Below, piece by piece: positions 37,901 through 46,095 of a stretch of 64,000 nt of DNA. Below the pieces are notes generated by a model, which saw only the letters and a program-made list of their open reading frames with translations, searched no databases and was not told the origin of the DNA. The stretch covers positions 866,001 to 930,000 of the forward strand of contig CALYLW010000136.1 in assembly GCA_944989445.1 (NCBI GenBank), given 5' to 3'. This DNA is from Ampullaceana balthica (Eukaryota; Mollusca; Gastropoda; Lymnaeidae). Positions within the stretch are counted from its first letter, which is position 1, and each line of letters opens with the position of its first letter. The position numbers and the translations under genes are program-made.

Positions 37901-39448
37901 TTGCTTTCAGCCCACAGGTAGATTTTACCACATCCCACACGCGACCAGGTGTTGACTACAGTACACGAGTGTACATGCGTGACGGCATGATACCCAAGTA
38001 CACGGGATATCTTCCACGTAAGTAGAGATGATTAAATAAGCATCCACTGTTAATAGTCCATTTAATCCACATAAGTAGAGATGATTTATATAAACACACA
38101 CAATTGATAGTCATGCATTATTCCACCAAAATAACGTGGGCGTACATATGAGATGACATCATACCCAAGTACACAGTGTATACCCCACGTAAGTATTGAT
38201 TATAATTAGTCATGTTATTTGAAGGGAAAAAAAAGATAAACCCTCGAACACTTGTGATGACGTCACAAACCCGTCGAGGCCGCGCCATTCTACGCTCAGC
38301 TGTCCCTTTTCGTTAAAGCCATAAATCTCTGGATATTCTTCTATTAGAAACAATTAAAACCAAGTTAATTTCAGTATAGAATAGACGACACTCAGCACTC
38401 AGAACTTTTATTGTTAGTGATCCGCTTCTCAACTTAGTTGTTACCGAGCTTAGGCTAAACCTTCGTTTACTGAACAATTTTACGAATGCTATGGTATAAT
38501 AAAATATGCATACACCGATAGGAACTCAAGTACCGTTCACTTTATAGATAACTACAGCAGATAGCACCTTAATACTGTCAATATAATAGTCCAGCACGCA
38601 AAGACTTGGTAAAGTCAAGTCATGTAACCATTGCATAATGACCCGTTTAATGATGGATATCCAGGTGAACTGTTTCAGAGATTTAAAGGGGTGGGGGGTG
38701 GTGGTGGTGGGGAAGATTGATAGACTCATGTGTTTGGCATATTTGTAACTTTATAACTTTTATCTGTCATATCTTTTCACCTTATCACATATAAATTATA
38801 GTCAGTAACAATCTGTAACAGAAAAATGAGTCAATATGACACTGTAAACAGTAATGTGAGTCGATACAACATTGTAGCAGTAACATGAATCAATATATTG
38901 TAACAGTAACGTGAGTCTAAGCTATGGCTGCACCGGATTCAAATTTTTGAAATCTGGCCGGATTTGGCCGGATTTTTTAAGGGACATCCGGCCGGAGCCG
39001 GATTTGTAAAAAATTGCCGGATTCCGGATTTTCCGAAGCCGGAGCCATTATATATATTAGGGCTCTATCTGCCAGCCGGATTTATGAAGTGAAATCCTGC
39101 CAGAGCCGGAGCCTGATTTTTTAAAAATGGATGGATTCCGGATTTGCCGGAGCCGAAAACCGGTACACCCCTAATTGTAACCGTAACGTGAATCAATACA
39201 CTGTAACAGTAATGTGACCAAAAAGTAACGTGAATCAATACACTGTAACAGTAATGTGACCAAACAGTAATGTGACCAAACAGTAATGTGTCCAAACAGT
39301 AATGTGACCAAACACCTCATGTTTCTACATTGCAGAGAGACGCTATGTCTTTGGCAACACTTATGGAGACGAGACTCGTTCATTGGAGGTCTGTGCCCAC
39401 CCGGCGCCCAACTACGGGGCATTCACACGGTCAAAGACCTTCGCATGA
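15120..39448 (+). CDS. CIMIP2/FAM166-family ciliary microtubule inner protein
   Basis: Seven exons in phase: 15120-15205, 16817-16892, 24589-24715, 34734-34961, 37489-37684, 37911-38017 and 39336-39448. Together they give 310 residues and a TGA stop; all introns are GT-AG. The protein has four spaced motifs of the UPF0605/DUF2475 type: IPGYRGYIPQIKYRVGGTYG (27-46), VPGYTGYVPRLMFKFGGTY (near 91), IPGYQGFIPRILP (183) and IPKYTGYLPQRRYVFGNTYG (265). Family knowledge: CIMIP2A/B/C (FAM166A/B/C) are small proteins bound inside axonemal doublet microtubules; the length here matches theirs. No signal peptide or membrane segment is visible. The start is chosen because it is the only in-frame ATG before the first motif and follows CAAA. 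Which paralogue (A, B or C) it represents cannot be decided by eye. AATAAA at 39686 is a possible poly(A) signal. Confidence 0.92.
15471..16284. mobile_element. DNA transposon-like element with short TIRs
   Basis: Ends TAGGGCTGTTATCGATTAAT on the left and ATCGTTAATTTCCGCAGCCCCTA on the right; the outer bases and the ATTAATCG tracts are inverted copies. It is flanked by AAAATAT on both sides (15464-15470 and 16285-16291), a probable target duplication of 7-8 bp. A family A repeat (15862-16035) sits inside. It lies in CIMIP2 intron 1 and encodes no recognised transposase. Confidence 0.6.
15862..16035 (+). repeat. Dispersed repeat family A, copy 2
   Basis: Same motif order as the copy in TRPV intron 1: GTTTAGAATCACCGTACAG, GTGCAACTTTGCACACGAGT, ACTTTGCACACGAAACAACG, then AGGGAATATTG. 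Nested in the element at 15471-16284. Confidence 0.7.
16344..16457. mobile_element. Short hAT-like MITE
   Basis: Left end CAGAGGCGTCACTAGGG and right end CCCCTAGTGAAGCCTCTA are near-perfect inverted repeats. The flanks CCTATAAT (16336-16343) and CCTATAAC (16458-16465) match at 7 of 8 bases, fitting an 8-bp target duplication. A related inverted fragment lies at about 36470-36540. Confidence 0.7.
16817..16892 (+). CDS. CIMIP2 exon 2
   Basis: Acceptor AACTTAG, donor AAG|GTAGGT. It encodes YRGYIPQIKYRVGGTYGADT then CALSK, the rest of the first PGYxGxIP...GGTYG module. Confidence 0.93.
18353..18652 (+). repeat. 22-bp minisatellite, about 14 units
   Basis: The unit is CTCTCACTATCCCAAACTTC plus CA or CC, pyrimidine-rich on the plus strand. 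Two frames stay open across it, but the composition is purely repeat-driven. Confidence 0.9.
19015..20027 (+). mobile_element. Internally deleted hAT transposon (ZBED5-like)
   Basis: Ends CAGGGGTTCCTAACCAGTGG and GGTTAGGAACCACTG, typical hAT termini. It is flanked by a perfect 8-bp duplication, ATCTAGAG at 19007-19014 and 20028-20035. At 1013 bp it keeps only the C-terminal part of the transposase reading frame, so it cannot move itself. Confidence 0.93.
19277..19853 (+). pseudogene. hAT transposase C-terminal remnant
   Basis: An open stretch of 139 codons (19277-19696) contains ERLQAFLNKLPLFQRRLEKS, then EHLSTFQRSFDGYF and LWIRNPLLCDLENIDD. This resembles the region before the dimerisation domain in ZBED5-type hAT proteins. 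After a TAG, further pieces in a different frame read LNAEDDMRVSLSKTVPRFKL and DHKKQQISH, the usual end of that protein. Stops, a frameshift and an internal deletion that removes the catalytic core make it a pseudogene. Confidence 0.85.
20274..20681. mobile_element. Foldback MITE family B, copy 1
   Basis: Left end GGGGCCGTTCATAAATGACG and right end CGTCATTTATGGACGGCCCC are inverted repeats, and inner G-runs recur on both sides. It is flanked by TAA on each side, a 3-bp target duplication. Non-coding. The duplication length suits a PIF/Harbinger- or CACTA-type transposase, but the superfamily is not settled. Confidence 0.85.
21650..21715 (+). mobile_element. SINE 3' fragment
   Basis: AGGATGCAATAATCTCCTGT and ATAGAAGGAGCTTCT resemble the tail region of the SINE at 34040-34326 (GACGCAACTATCTTCTGCAT, AGAAGGAGCGTCT). 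Confidence 0.6.
22031..22480 (-). mobile_element. Helitron-like copy, inverted, with internal palindrome
   Basis: On the minus strand it ends CCGTTATTTTTGACGGGTGA then TACGCTAG|T. Upstream (plus 22190-22250) it has the family H stretch with the AAATTAC and GCGCACCAAATTAC-type motifs. Between about 22318 and 22453 lies an inverted repeat with arms of about 60 bp (ATCGATCGCAGCGCTACCTA against TAGGTGGCGCTGCGATCGAT). Confidence 0.7.
23066..23222 (+). repeat. 21-bp minisatellite, about 7-8 units
   Basis: The unit is ACAAGGGTGCCATCATATAA plus C, with several substitutions. Confidence 0.85.
23574..23690 (+). repeat. 39-bp tandem repeat, 3 units
   Basis: The unit begins CATGACTATCTGTAAGCATG, followed by CCAAGAACAAATATTAGGT. 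It is unrelated to the 39-bp array at the window start. Confidence 0.85.
23935..24265 (+). repeat. 17-bp minisatellite, about 19 units
   Basis: The unit is AAAATCTAATGTGCTAT with frequent substitutions. A (TTA)n run lies just upstream at 23794-23815. Confidence 0.9.
24589..24715 (+). CDS. CIMIP2 exon 3
   Basis: Acceptor TTCTGTTGCCAG, donor ACAG|GTAAGA. It encodes EYGMKSCRGPSLTPSFNETL then CNRLPSTDGDKKFTEKMVPG and YTG. This start is the only acceptor that keeps phase 0 with exon 2. The open frame runs further upstream to 24463, but an acceptor near 24512 would be out of phase and hit a stop. Confidence 0.85.
26720..27164 (+). mobile_element. Helitron-like copy 1 of a head-to-tail chain
   Basis: Starts around AACTATATAATTTGCAATTG and ends CCGTCATTTTGACGGGTGTA then CGCTAG. 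It contains GTGTGCAAATTAAAG, AAAGAGGATTTGATGATGG and two GGCGCC-GTA-GGCGCC hairpins. The 3' hairpin plus terminal CTAG is the Helitron signature. No Rep/helicase is encoded. Confidence 0.75.
27349..27850 (-). mobile_element. Family K element inserted in Helitron copy 2
   Basis: On the minus strand it reads AAATCCTTTATATTAACTCG, then GTATCAAAATTTCAGATCGA and ACCGTAATTAAATTA, ending GGATTTATAGTCAAAAACTT. This is the same order as the three tandem copies at 55.3-56.8 kb. Copy 3 of the Helitron chain gives the empty site. GGTGCGTATTATATTGAACA-type modules lie within it. Confidence 0.75.
27914..28094. mobile_element. Foldback MITE family I, copy 1
   Basis: Left end GGGCCGTCTTAACGCATAG and right end GTAAAGACGGCTCTG are inverted at GCCGTCTT/AAGACGGC. 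The flanks CCTACAA recur on both sides; the uninterrupted site CCCTACAACCCC is seen at 50367. Inner parts include TTGCCCGGGGGCCAACGAGC and GGGGCCCCA. Confidence 0.8.
28287..28916 (+). mobile_element. Helitron-like copy 3
   Basis: Again abuts the previous CTAG and ends GCGGGTGATACGCTAG. It has the same MITE as copy 2 (about 28551-28726) but lacks the family K insertion: GATCAATGTAAAAAGAGGAT is uninterrupted at 28460-28485. Confidence 0.78.
28551..28726. mobile_element. Foldback MITE family I, copy 2
   Basis: Almost identical to the copy at 27914-28094, in the same position of the next Helitron-like unit. The insertion therefore probably preceded the duplication. The left flank carries an extra ACA. 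Confidence 0.78.
28925..29610 (+). repeat. Dispersed repeat family D, copy 1
   Basis: Matches the inverse of 45430-46095 along its length: TCAATGTAATGCGCACCACG, AACTATCATTCTAGATTA, TTCAACCCGATAGATGCTAT, GATTTTCCAGGAAATCAAGT. It ends with the hairpin CGCAATTTTCCC-AA-GGGAAATTGCG near 29561-29587. The longest open stretch (29333-29647, 104 codons) resembles no protein I know. Confidence 0.7.
30540..30705 (+). repeat. 26-bp minisatellite, about 6 units
   Basis: The unit is ACAAGTGGGATGGTGGGACG plus AACAAG, with variation between GGTGGG and GATGGG. Confidence 0.85.
31935..31966 (+). repeat. (TG)n microsatellite
   Basis: About sixteen TG units immediately upstream of the 45-bp array; a second shorter TG run follows at 31980. 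Confidence 0.9.
32040..33625 (+). repeat. 45-bp minisatellite, about 35 units
   Basis: The unit begins TATGAGAGCACTGGGCTAGA, followed by CACTGTTGGTTGTTCTGGGC and TTGTC. The left half has mainly CTGTTGG and the middle mainly CTTTTGG variants, so variants are blocked rather than mixed. The 15-codon period keeps frames open on both strands; occasional TATATGAG units (3-bp insertion) do not break the frame but other indels do. Not called as coding. Confidence 0.95.
34040..34326 (-). mobile_element. tRNA-derived SINE
   Basis: On the minus strand the head GACGCGGTGGTCGAGTGGCA contains an A box (TGGTCGAGTGGC, 34319-34308) and a B box (GGTTCGAATCC, 34276-34266), with tRNA-like spacing. An unrelated body follows and ends in (GATAA)n at 34057-34041. 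It would be transcribed by RNA polymerase III. No TSD was identified with certainty. Fragments of the body recur at 21650, 37806 and 63685. Confidence 0.88.
34734..34961 (+). CDS. CIMIP2 exon 4
   Basis: Acceptor CCCCCCACCAG, donor ACAG|GTCAGT. It encodes YVPRLMFKFGGTYRHDCDLS, then a charged helical stretch (RDTYATKQEELLRHTSANPK) and DKINHYRDTHPNQAVLT. The donor is the first unit of the tandem array that follows. Confidence 0.92.
34951..35700 (+). repeat. Minisatellite derived from the exon 4 splice donor, about 36 units
   Basis: Units of 19-22 bp read GGTCCTCACAGGTCAGTGGG. The first unit is the exon 4 / intron 4 junction itself (CCTAACAG|GTCAGTGGGG). Early units have CCTGACAG, later ones CCTCACAG, with GTCAGT largely kept and occasional GATCAG, GTTAGT or GTCTGT. 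Each intact unit contains a copy of a usable-looking 5' splice site next to a G-run. Confidence 0.95.
35745..36135 (+). repeat. 24-/34-bp compound minisatellite
   Basis: The core TTACGTCAGTTAC alternates with GTAGCATTC (24-bp form, 35755-35945). In the right half an AAAATAATAAAT block is inserted (34-bp form, 35945-36135). The core contains a TGACGTAA-like CRE half-site on the minus strand. Confidence 0.92.
36470..36540 (-). mobile_element. Fragment of the 16344-type MITE
   Basis: On the minus strand CAGAAGCGTCATTAGGGTTG then GGTGGCACCCGGTGC resembles the end of the element at 16344-16457. Confidence 0.55.
36756..37186. mobile_element. Foldback MITE family B, copy 2
   Basis: Ends GGGGCCGTCCATAAATGACG and CGTCATTTATGGACGGCCCC. 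Inner order is as in copy 1 (GTGTGACGAG, TTTAAATAAAAGTT, GCTTTGTGAC). Flanking bases do not form a clear target duplication. It lies in CIMIP2 intron 4. Confidence 0.85.
37489..37684 (+). CDS. CIMIP2 exon 5
   Basis: Acceptor TTCGCCAG, donor GACAA|GTGAGT. It encodes NKRPMREPPIPGYQGFIPRI, LPTEVGLGQRYSQATNSGLD and HHKLVNSSSPIKAVTLD. Confidence 0.92.
37806..37860 (-). mobile_element. SINE body fragment in CIMIP2 intron 5
   Basis: On the minus strand GGACGCAACAATCTTCTGTA then AGATGGAGCGTCCG matches the SINE body at 34040-34326. Confidence 0.65.
37911..38017 (+). CDS. CIMIP2 exon 6
   Basis: Acceptor TTGCTTTCAG, donor CCAC|GTAAGT. It encodes PQVDFTTSHTRPGVDYSTRV then YMRDGMIPKYTGYLP, the fourth PxYTGYxP module. 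Confidence 0.93.
38066..38205 (+). pseudogene. Decayed partial duplicate of CIMIP2 exon 6 end
   Basis: In intron 6, ATACCCAAGTACACAGTGTA then TACCCCACGTAAGTA repeats the end of exon 6 (ATACCCAAGTACACGGGATA, CTTCCACGTAAGTA), donor site included. In the exon 6 frame it carries a TGA, so it cannot act as a coding exon. The intron start (TAAGTAGAGATGATT) is also copied at 38068-38083. Confidence 0.8.
38923..39173. mobile_element. Foldback MITE family G, copy 1
   Basis: TATGGCTGCACCGGATTC on the left and CCGGTACACCCCTA on the right are imperfect inverted repeats, enclosing repeated CCGGCCGGAGCCGGATTT-type segments. It interrupts a GTAACAGTAACGTGA repeat. Related copies are at 43620 and 58487. Confidence 0.7.
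39195..39315 (+). repeat. 16-bp tandem repeat before CIMIP2 exon 7
   Basis: The unit is ACAGTAATGTGACCAA, perfect for the last four units, ending 20-30 bp upstream of the exon 7 acceptor. Confidence 0.85.
39336..39448 (+). CDS. CIMIP2 exon 7 (stop codon)
   Basis: Acceptor TCTACATTGCAG. It encodes RRYVFGNTYGDETRSLEVCA then HPAPNYGAFTRSKTFA, then TGA at 39446-39448. Confidence 0.92.
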
Positions 39449-41413
39449 GTACAGCAGTAAATATAGTATAGGTCACATGAAACAAAGTAATTATTATAGT
39501 AAGTAAATGAACCTATTTCGGTATGCGGAAGTTATAATGAGTGCATTCCACCTATGTATTATTATACTATAAGTTGTTTTTACTATTGTAATTTATCTGG
39601 AAGACAGATCGATCAGTGTTTGAAAAAAAAATCTTAGAAATATGCATTTTGAAATGAAATTATTTTTTGAACCCATTTAAAGAAGAATAAAAAAACAAAC
39701 ATCCACAAACAAACATCCACAAACACACATCCACAAACACACATCCACAAACACACATCCACAAACACACATCCACAATTCTGTTACCTCCAAATATAAA
39801 AAAAAATGTTGATATTTTAAAACCTAACAATCTTCTGTGAAAATAGTATTTAAAGAAGAAAAAAATAAAATAAAACTGAAGCATTGATTCAAGACATGTG
39901 GAACTTGTCAAGCAAATGAAGAAAATTGGAATTAAAATTAAATATCTTGGCTGCTTTGCCTGCATGAAGAAATCCCGATAACGCCTGCTACCTTTGAGAG
40001 AAGAAGAATAGACAATGACTTGCCATAACGTCCTTTGTAAATTATTTCGCCTTTTTAAAAATATTATCTTATCTGTTTATATGCTCTTGGATTCAATTCT
40101 TAACATTCCCAGCTCTTGCCGGGGATTGTGTAAGCCACTCATTGTGGATGTACACTAGAAGTGGCATACTTACTTATAACTTTCTCTGCTGATAAACTTA
40201 AACATTTGTTGCAGGGGCTGATGGGGGTCGAATTATATTATATATATTTCTAGCAAAGATTGTTTCTTAAAGGCTTATTGAATTAAAGAACGTAAAATGT
40301 AAATCTCATTTGAATGATGCTCAATTATAAAAAAATATATTCCTATTTGTATCTGGACTGTTTTACGCTAAATTCAATTATTAAAACATGCCCAGATTTT
40401 TTTCCCATTGCTGACCCAAAGTTTTATTGCTTTCTCCAGAATAATCACTGTCTCATTTTAACAATGCCATCAATAACTGTATGTACATTTTCTTCTCGAT
40501 ATTTTAAGTATTAAATCTGCTCCCATTTACTCAGTAATCAGTATTATATATACATATCTATATCCACTTGTGTGATGGAGGGCCAACGCTCTCGTAGCTG
40601 GGGGGTTTTATTTATAAAGAATGTTTATATATATCTTATAATATGTTATCAGTATTTCTCTCGGTTAATGAGCGGGATTCCTTGCTGACTGTTTAAAAAA
40701 AAATCTTATTAAATCATTAATCCGTGTGTTGTGAATATAAATAGTGCTTATTTTCATAGGCTTGAGGCACACTGGAGTGTCCAGTCAGTTTGTGCACCAC
40801 TGATAATCATGTGTTGTAGAAATGTCAAGGTCGTGTAAGCCACGCCTGATACCTCCATGTAGATGCCAGTTGTCTAGTACTAGAGCCGTGCATATCTCTG
40901 TACGCAGGTTGAATAATTTGAAATTAGTAACTTTTTTGTCAAGTTTGAAATACAACTTATTAATTTTTTAAACATTTTACTTTGCTCATATAATATGGAT
41001 TTGTTAACTCTTAAATGCACGACTATTGAGTCGATAACTCCAATTGAAAAAAAAAGATTGTATTACAAGAGTGACTTATCATGACCCCAAAAGTTTGCTT
41101 AAATTGAATAAAGTCACATTTGGTGATAAAACCACAAGGGTTTCCTTCCCCTCGAATCTTATTTACATTTTTTAACCATTTATAGATTCTGCATCTTGAG
41201 CACGTATCTAGTGGAAAAAAAACCATCATAGAATGTATTTAGCCAAGGATTGATAATTAATGTTATTTTAATACACACTGACACGGATTTTTAAATATTT
41301 TATTTTACTATAACCTGTACAATGTGCATACCATTATTTAAGTTTTCTTGTATATAATATGGCGATGTTAACTATTATGTTGACTAGGGAAATTATGTCA
41401 TGTTCATCTAGAT

Positions 41414-41604
41414 CAGGGGTGGCCAGACTTGTAGTAACTGAGAGCCATTTTAAAGTATAAACAAATTGCTGAAAGCCGCATTAAAGCACTGTGGATTATT
41501 AAACCTGGCTTGGAAATATTTCACTTATCCTTGTAATATATATTTCATAAATTGTTCGCGAGCCGCAATGTGAACACAGAAGAGCCGCAGTTTGGCCACC
41601 GTTG
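41414..41604. mobile_element. hAT MITE with perfect 8-bp TSD
   Basis: Ends CAGGGGTGGCCAGACTTG and GTTTGGCCACCGTTG. It is flanked by ATCTAGAT at 41406-41413 and 41605-41612. At 191 bp it is non-coding. Confidence 0.93.
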
Positions 41605-43619
41605 ATCTAGATTAATCTGGCTACAAAATGGATGATTGGTAAATAATATTTATATCTTGTATTTATAAATTGCTGTATCGAAGATTTATAGTTTTCTTGC
41701 CACATTCTATTTATAGTGTTGACACCTTCTATTTTCAAAGAACAAAACAAAAATGGAGAATAACTACTTTCACCAAACATTCGATAACTGTTGAAAACAA
41801 ACTATGTTTAGTCATAAGTTCTTCTATAGACATTCCATGTATTAACATGAAAGTCATACAGACACATTCCTGACTCGCATGTAGACATTTACTGATGAGG
41901 TCTCTTGTGGTTACTTTTTTGAGGTCGCATGGCGAGATTTTATAGAGGTCACACTCACATGTGTTTATTTTTATATATCATTTTTTAAGGCTATTTTCTT
42001 GAGGACATATGCAAACATTTAAAGATGCCGCATTTATCAAAACGTCCCATAATCCATCTCTTCAGTTGCTGTCATATTTAGACGTTTTCCCGTTTTTTAT
42101 TATGAAGATGTTTCATGGAGGCATTATGACGTAGTATGCCACACCCAATTTAACTACACGTACAGTCTTTCTCATCATCAAAGATGAGATGTATTTTAAA
42201 AACCGTTCTCGGCTATTCCTCCATAGGCATCGTCGAGTACCATTGTTTTGGGGGTAGAACTGTACCTATGAACAGTTGCCACTCCCCTGGGTATCTGGGT
42301 ATGATGTTCGTCTTTTGTTACCTTGATCCACAACAACGTGGTGTGCTGGGACAAGTAGGGATGCTAGATCTATTCATTGGTCACGAGATGGGTCACGTGG
42401 GGAGTTCAACAGTTGGTAATACAGCGATACAAGGGTTAATGTGTTAGTCCATACTCTACCTGTGGGACCAGTTCACTGCAAGGGGCCTAGTATTCTTCGT
42501 ATAGTGACCGCTGGTAAATCATTAACGCTTATGCTCACATTTGTTGAAAAAAAAATTAATAAAGTTCTAGTTATGAAATCGTGCTATTGACGCAGTCTTA
42601 GCTTAGTACGCTATAAACTAGAAGGACACAAATATAAATAACAATTCACCAATAGGTTAGCTTTGCAAGGCCTATCTGTGTATATCTGTCAATCAAAATG
42701 TTTATTAATCCCATAGCTGCAACACTTGCGCTCATCTTCGAGCGAGAAACCGTAGAGATTTAAAAAAAAACGAAACAAAACATAAACAGATTGCAAGTCT
42801 TGATGTACATAGAATAATAAATAAAATCCATCTTCTGAAACTGAAAAATGGTTGTTACATTTTTTTCTTATTTAAGATTTTATTCATATTCAAGCATTTT
42901 TTGCTCTTTACATTTCATAATTAGGAAAAAAAGGCCATTCTCACATCCGAGTTACACAGGTCCACAAGTGGCCGGATGTCAAGTCAAAGATAAATGAACT
43001 CTACAGCACTGGTAGGTCGAACAATGAGCGGCATGTAAACAACGTACTCACGAGTGGCCGCCCATTGCAAGGTAGACTAGTGGGGGGATGGGGAGCCAGA
43101 TTTCAAGATGCACGGCCTTGACCTTGTATTCCCATTAGAGCAAGCACAAGAGTACGGGCAGATATGAAGATAGTCTGTCTGCCACTACGGTACCCTGACT
43201 GGGTCATTGAGTACATCGCATGGGGGGGGGCACCCTGTACGGACGACCTGATGGTCAATAGTCTAACACCCCCCCCCCACTTACTGAACCAAGCGAGCGC
43301 TTGCTGATTGGTGATCGAGACTCAGGTGGGGGGGGGGTAATTAACATAAATTTCTATAAAGTCATTTTTTATTTATCCAAAGAAGGCGTCCTTGTCAATT
43401 GTGTTGTTGCTGTTGTTGTTGTTGAAAAGCTGACACATATCCATCCATCATTTGACGTCATTGCCGCTTCCACAACGTGGATGTGACTCAGGGGCCATGT
43501 TACAGTGACTTACTCGGGTAACATGTTCTCTCTTCTCTGGTGTGAACTGACAAAAATTAAAAACCTAGTAGAATCAAACAAACTTATCAACAAACAAATG
43601 AAACCAGATGACTTAAAAC

Positions 43620-43714
43620 TAGTGCTGTACCGGATTCGCATTTTTGAAAACCGGCTCCGTTGGCCGGATTTATGAAGTGAAATCCGGCCGGAGCCGAAAT
43701 CCGGTACACCTCTA
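43620..43714. mobile_element. Foldback MITE family G, copy 2, with 8-bp TSD
   Basis: TAGTGCTGTACCGG and CCGGTACACCTCTA match as inverted repeats at 12 of 14 positions. Flanks CTTAAAAC at 43612-43619 and 43715-43722 are identical, pointing to a hAT-type transposase. At 95 bp it is a minimal element. Confidence 0.88.
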
Positions 43715-44029
43715 CTTAAAACTGAGGATGGAAATGGAATAGAAGTTTCAATTTTTAAAGCCCATTGCAGAGATACGAATGATTCCTCCATGAGCGTGAA
43801 ATAAAGAACCATAACAACAACAAAAAAAGAGAAGATAATGGCTTAATTGTTATGTAAACCAGACAACAAACGCAAACGGCAACAGGGGACGTCGGCTTGT
43901 TGGGGCAAATCGATTTGTTTTGTTGTTGATTCCCCCCAAAAAATCAGTTTTGAGATGAAGTTTGTAATTAGTCAGTAAGGATGTTTTAAGTTTTTCTTAT
44001 TTATTGGAATAAGTAGGAAGGATGAAACG

Positions 44030-44282
44030 CATTTCTGGCACAAGAGATATGGGTGGCCCTCATTTCTGACACAAGAGATATGGGTGGCCCTCATTTCTGG
44101 CACAAGAGATATGGGTGGCCCTCATTTCTGGCACAAGAGATATGGGTGGCCCTCATTTCTGACACAAGAGATATGGGTGGCCCTCATTTCTGGCACAAGA
44201 GATATGGGTGGCCCTCATTTCTGGCACAAGAGATATGGGTGGCCCTCATTTCTGGCACAAGAGATATGGGTGGCCCTCAGAA
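44030..44282 (+). repeat. 31-bp minisatellite, 8 units
   Basis: The unit begins GGCACAAGAGATATGGGTGG, followed by CCCTCATTTCT; GGCACA alternates with GACACA. Nearly perfect, so recently amplified. The 31-bp period cycles through all three frames without a stop. Confidence 0.95.
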
Positions 44283-44307
44283 AGCGTGTGAGACGTGAAA
44301 AGGTTTA

Positions 44308-44592
44308 ATAACGGAGCATATAACTGAGCATATAACGGAGCATATAACGGAGCATATAACGGAGCATATAACGGAGCATATAACGGAGCATATAACTGAG
44401 CATATAACGGAGCATATAACGGAGCATATAACGGAGCATATAACGGAGCATATAACTGAGCATTTAACGGAGCATATAACGGAGCATATAACGGAGCATA
44501 TAACGGAGCATATAACGGAGCATATAATGGAGCATATAACGGAGCATATAACGGAGCATATAACGGAGCATATAACGGAGCATATAACGGAG
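44308..44592 (+). repeat. 12-bp minisatellite, about 23 units
   Basis: The unit is ATAACGGAGCAT, with ATAACTGAGCAT variants at 44323, 44393 and 44453, roughly regularly spaced. It starts 25 bp after the 31-bp array. Confidence 0.95.
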
Positions 44593-45429
44593 ACTTTAGA
44601 ACCTGCGTTTTAAGTTATTTGGATTGTGTTTGTTGTACACCATGAATTGCCAGCGAACGTTTTTGGTTTAGAGATTAATCGCGTAATTGTTGGTTCGTAT
44701 TGGTAAGTTGTTCGGTTGGGAGAGATGACGTAATTCTTGTAATGGATTAAATTAATCTTTGGTGTAAACACCCCCAAAGAAGTCGTCGCTGTCCCCCCCC
44801 CCTTTTGACCAGAAGATCACAGAGCCTATGTTCCAGTTACTTCTTTTCATTGATGACTACCATGACCAACCAGACTACTTCTGCTTTCACCGGGGTTACC
44901 ACTAAAACTCGTATAGAAAGACAAAGAGGCAACGCAGCACTTGTATGTTCCAACCGCGTTTCAAATTGATTCGGATATGCTGCTCTTGTCATCACTTATC
45001 CACTCGCTTCCATCCCCTTAAAACCCATTGCGACAGAGAACACAGGACGCGTATTGTTTACGGTCCAAGTTAATAATCGCTGAACAAGAAGTGTGTACTC
45101 AGTCATTCGCTAAAAAAACGCAAAGCAAACATTTTTCCTCTTGCAGAACACCTTCCCACCTTCCCGCGGCACACCACAATTAAAACATGGCAAAAAAGTC
45201 CAAAATATTGACCTTTAGTTTCAATGAAAGATGTTAAAATTGTTTTATCCTCATAGACATATAATCAACATGGGCCAAGCGTCTTTAAACTAAGGGATAT
45301 AACCTAAAGTGATTATTTCTGATATGAGCTGAAATATCAAGCGAAACGTACACACAGCGTAAACATATGATTACAAAATAATCAACCAATTATTAAACAT
45401 GAATACTTAAAAAAACTAATTTATGCTTC

Positions 45430-46095
45430 CATTAAATGTTTTAACGCAATTTCCCTTGGGAGAAATTGCGTTTATATATTTGAAATGTCTGGTCTGTCTT
45501 TTCGAGCTTGGAACAGCAACTCCTGCTGAACCATACCAGATAGAGGGTTCAGGGTTCGGGTCTTTGCAAATATGTTAAGGAGGTCCCAAGGATGTCCACG
45601 GGCAAAAAAAAACACAAAAAAAAACGAAAAGGTTTACTGGATTTCCTGGAAAATAAAATACCCCCCCCCCAAATAATAATAATAGTAATAATAATAATAA
45701 TAATAATAATCTGTATTTTTGTCAATTTCTTGCCAATTATAACATCTATCGGGTTGAGACAAACGCCAAACAATAGCTAATAATATTTAGAACAATGTTG
45801 GAGAAGGAATTTTTGAAAAATCTCTTTTGTTTCGACTCCCGTAATTTTAGCAGCAATTTGTATATAGCAATTGTTTTGTTTAGTTTCAGAATTATTGATT
45901 TGAAATGACTTTTAATGTAATCTAGAATGATAGTTAATGTGGTATTCCCGCTTTGTGAATGCTAATGTTAGACTGTTGCGCGGTGCGCATTATATTGACA
46001 CATTCCTAGTGTGACTCTAGAATGATTTCACTTGAATAATAAAATCGGAAATTATTTTTTGGAAAATGCGTTTAAATACTCATTCGAGTTTTTTA
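45430..46095 (-). repeat. Dispersed repeat family D, copy 2
   Basis: Inverse of 28925-29610, beginning with the hairpin CGCAATTTCCC-TT-GGGAGAAATTGCG. It contains an expanded C-run and (AAT)n (45661-45710) not present in copy 1. Confidence 0.72.

Larger units (their letters stand above)
39449..44025. other. Gene-free stretch downstream of CIMIP2
   Basis: AATAAA at 39686 and near 39865 may end the CIMIP2 transcript. A 14-bp repeat (ACAAACACACATCC, about 6 units, 39695-39775) follows. Two hAT MITEs (41414, 43620) are annotated separately. Open stretches, the longest at 42184-42447 (87 codons), show no family motif, so I call no gene. Confidence 0.6.

Noticed and set aside
42184..42447. An 87-codon open frame
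   Set aside because: Contains HEMGH-like residues but no wider protease or other family signature, no splice signals and no repeat-free conservation evidence.
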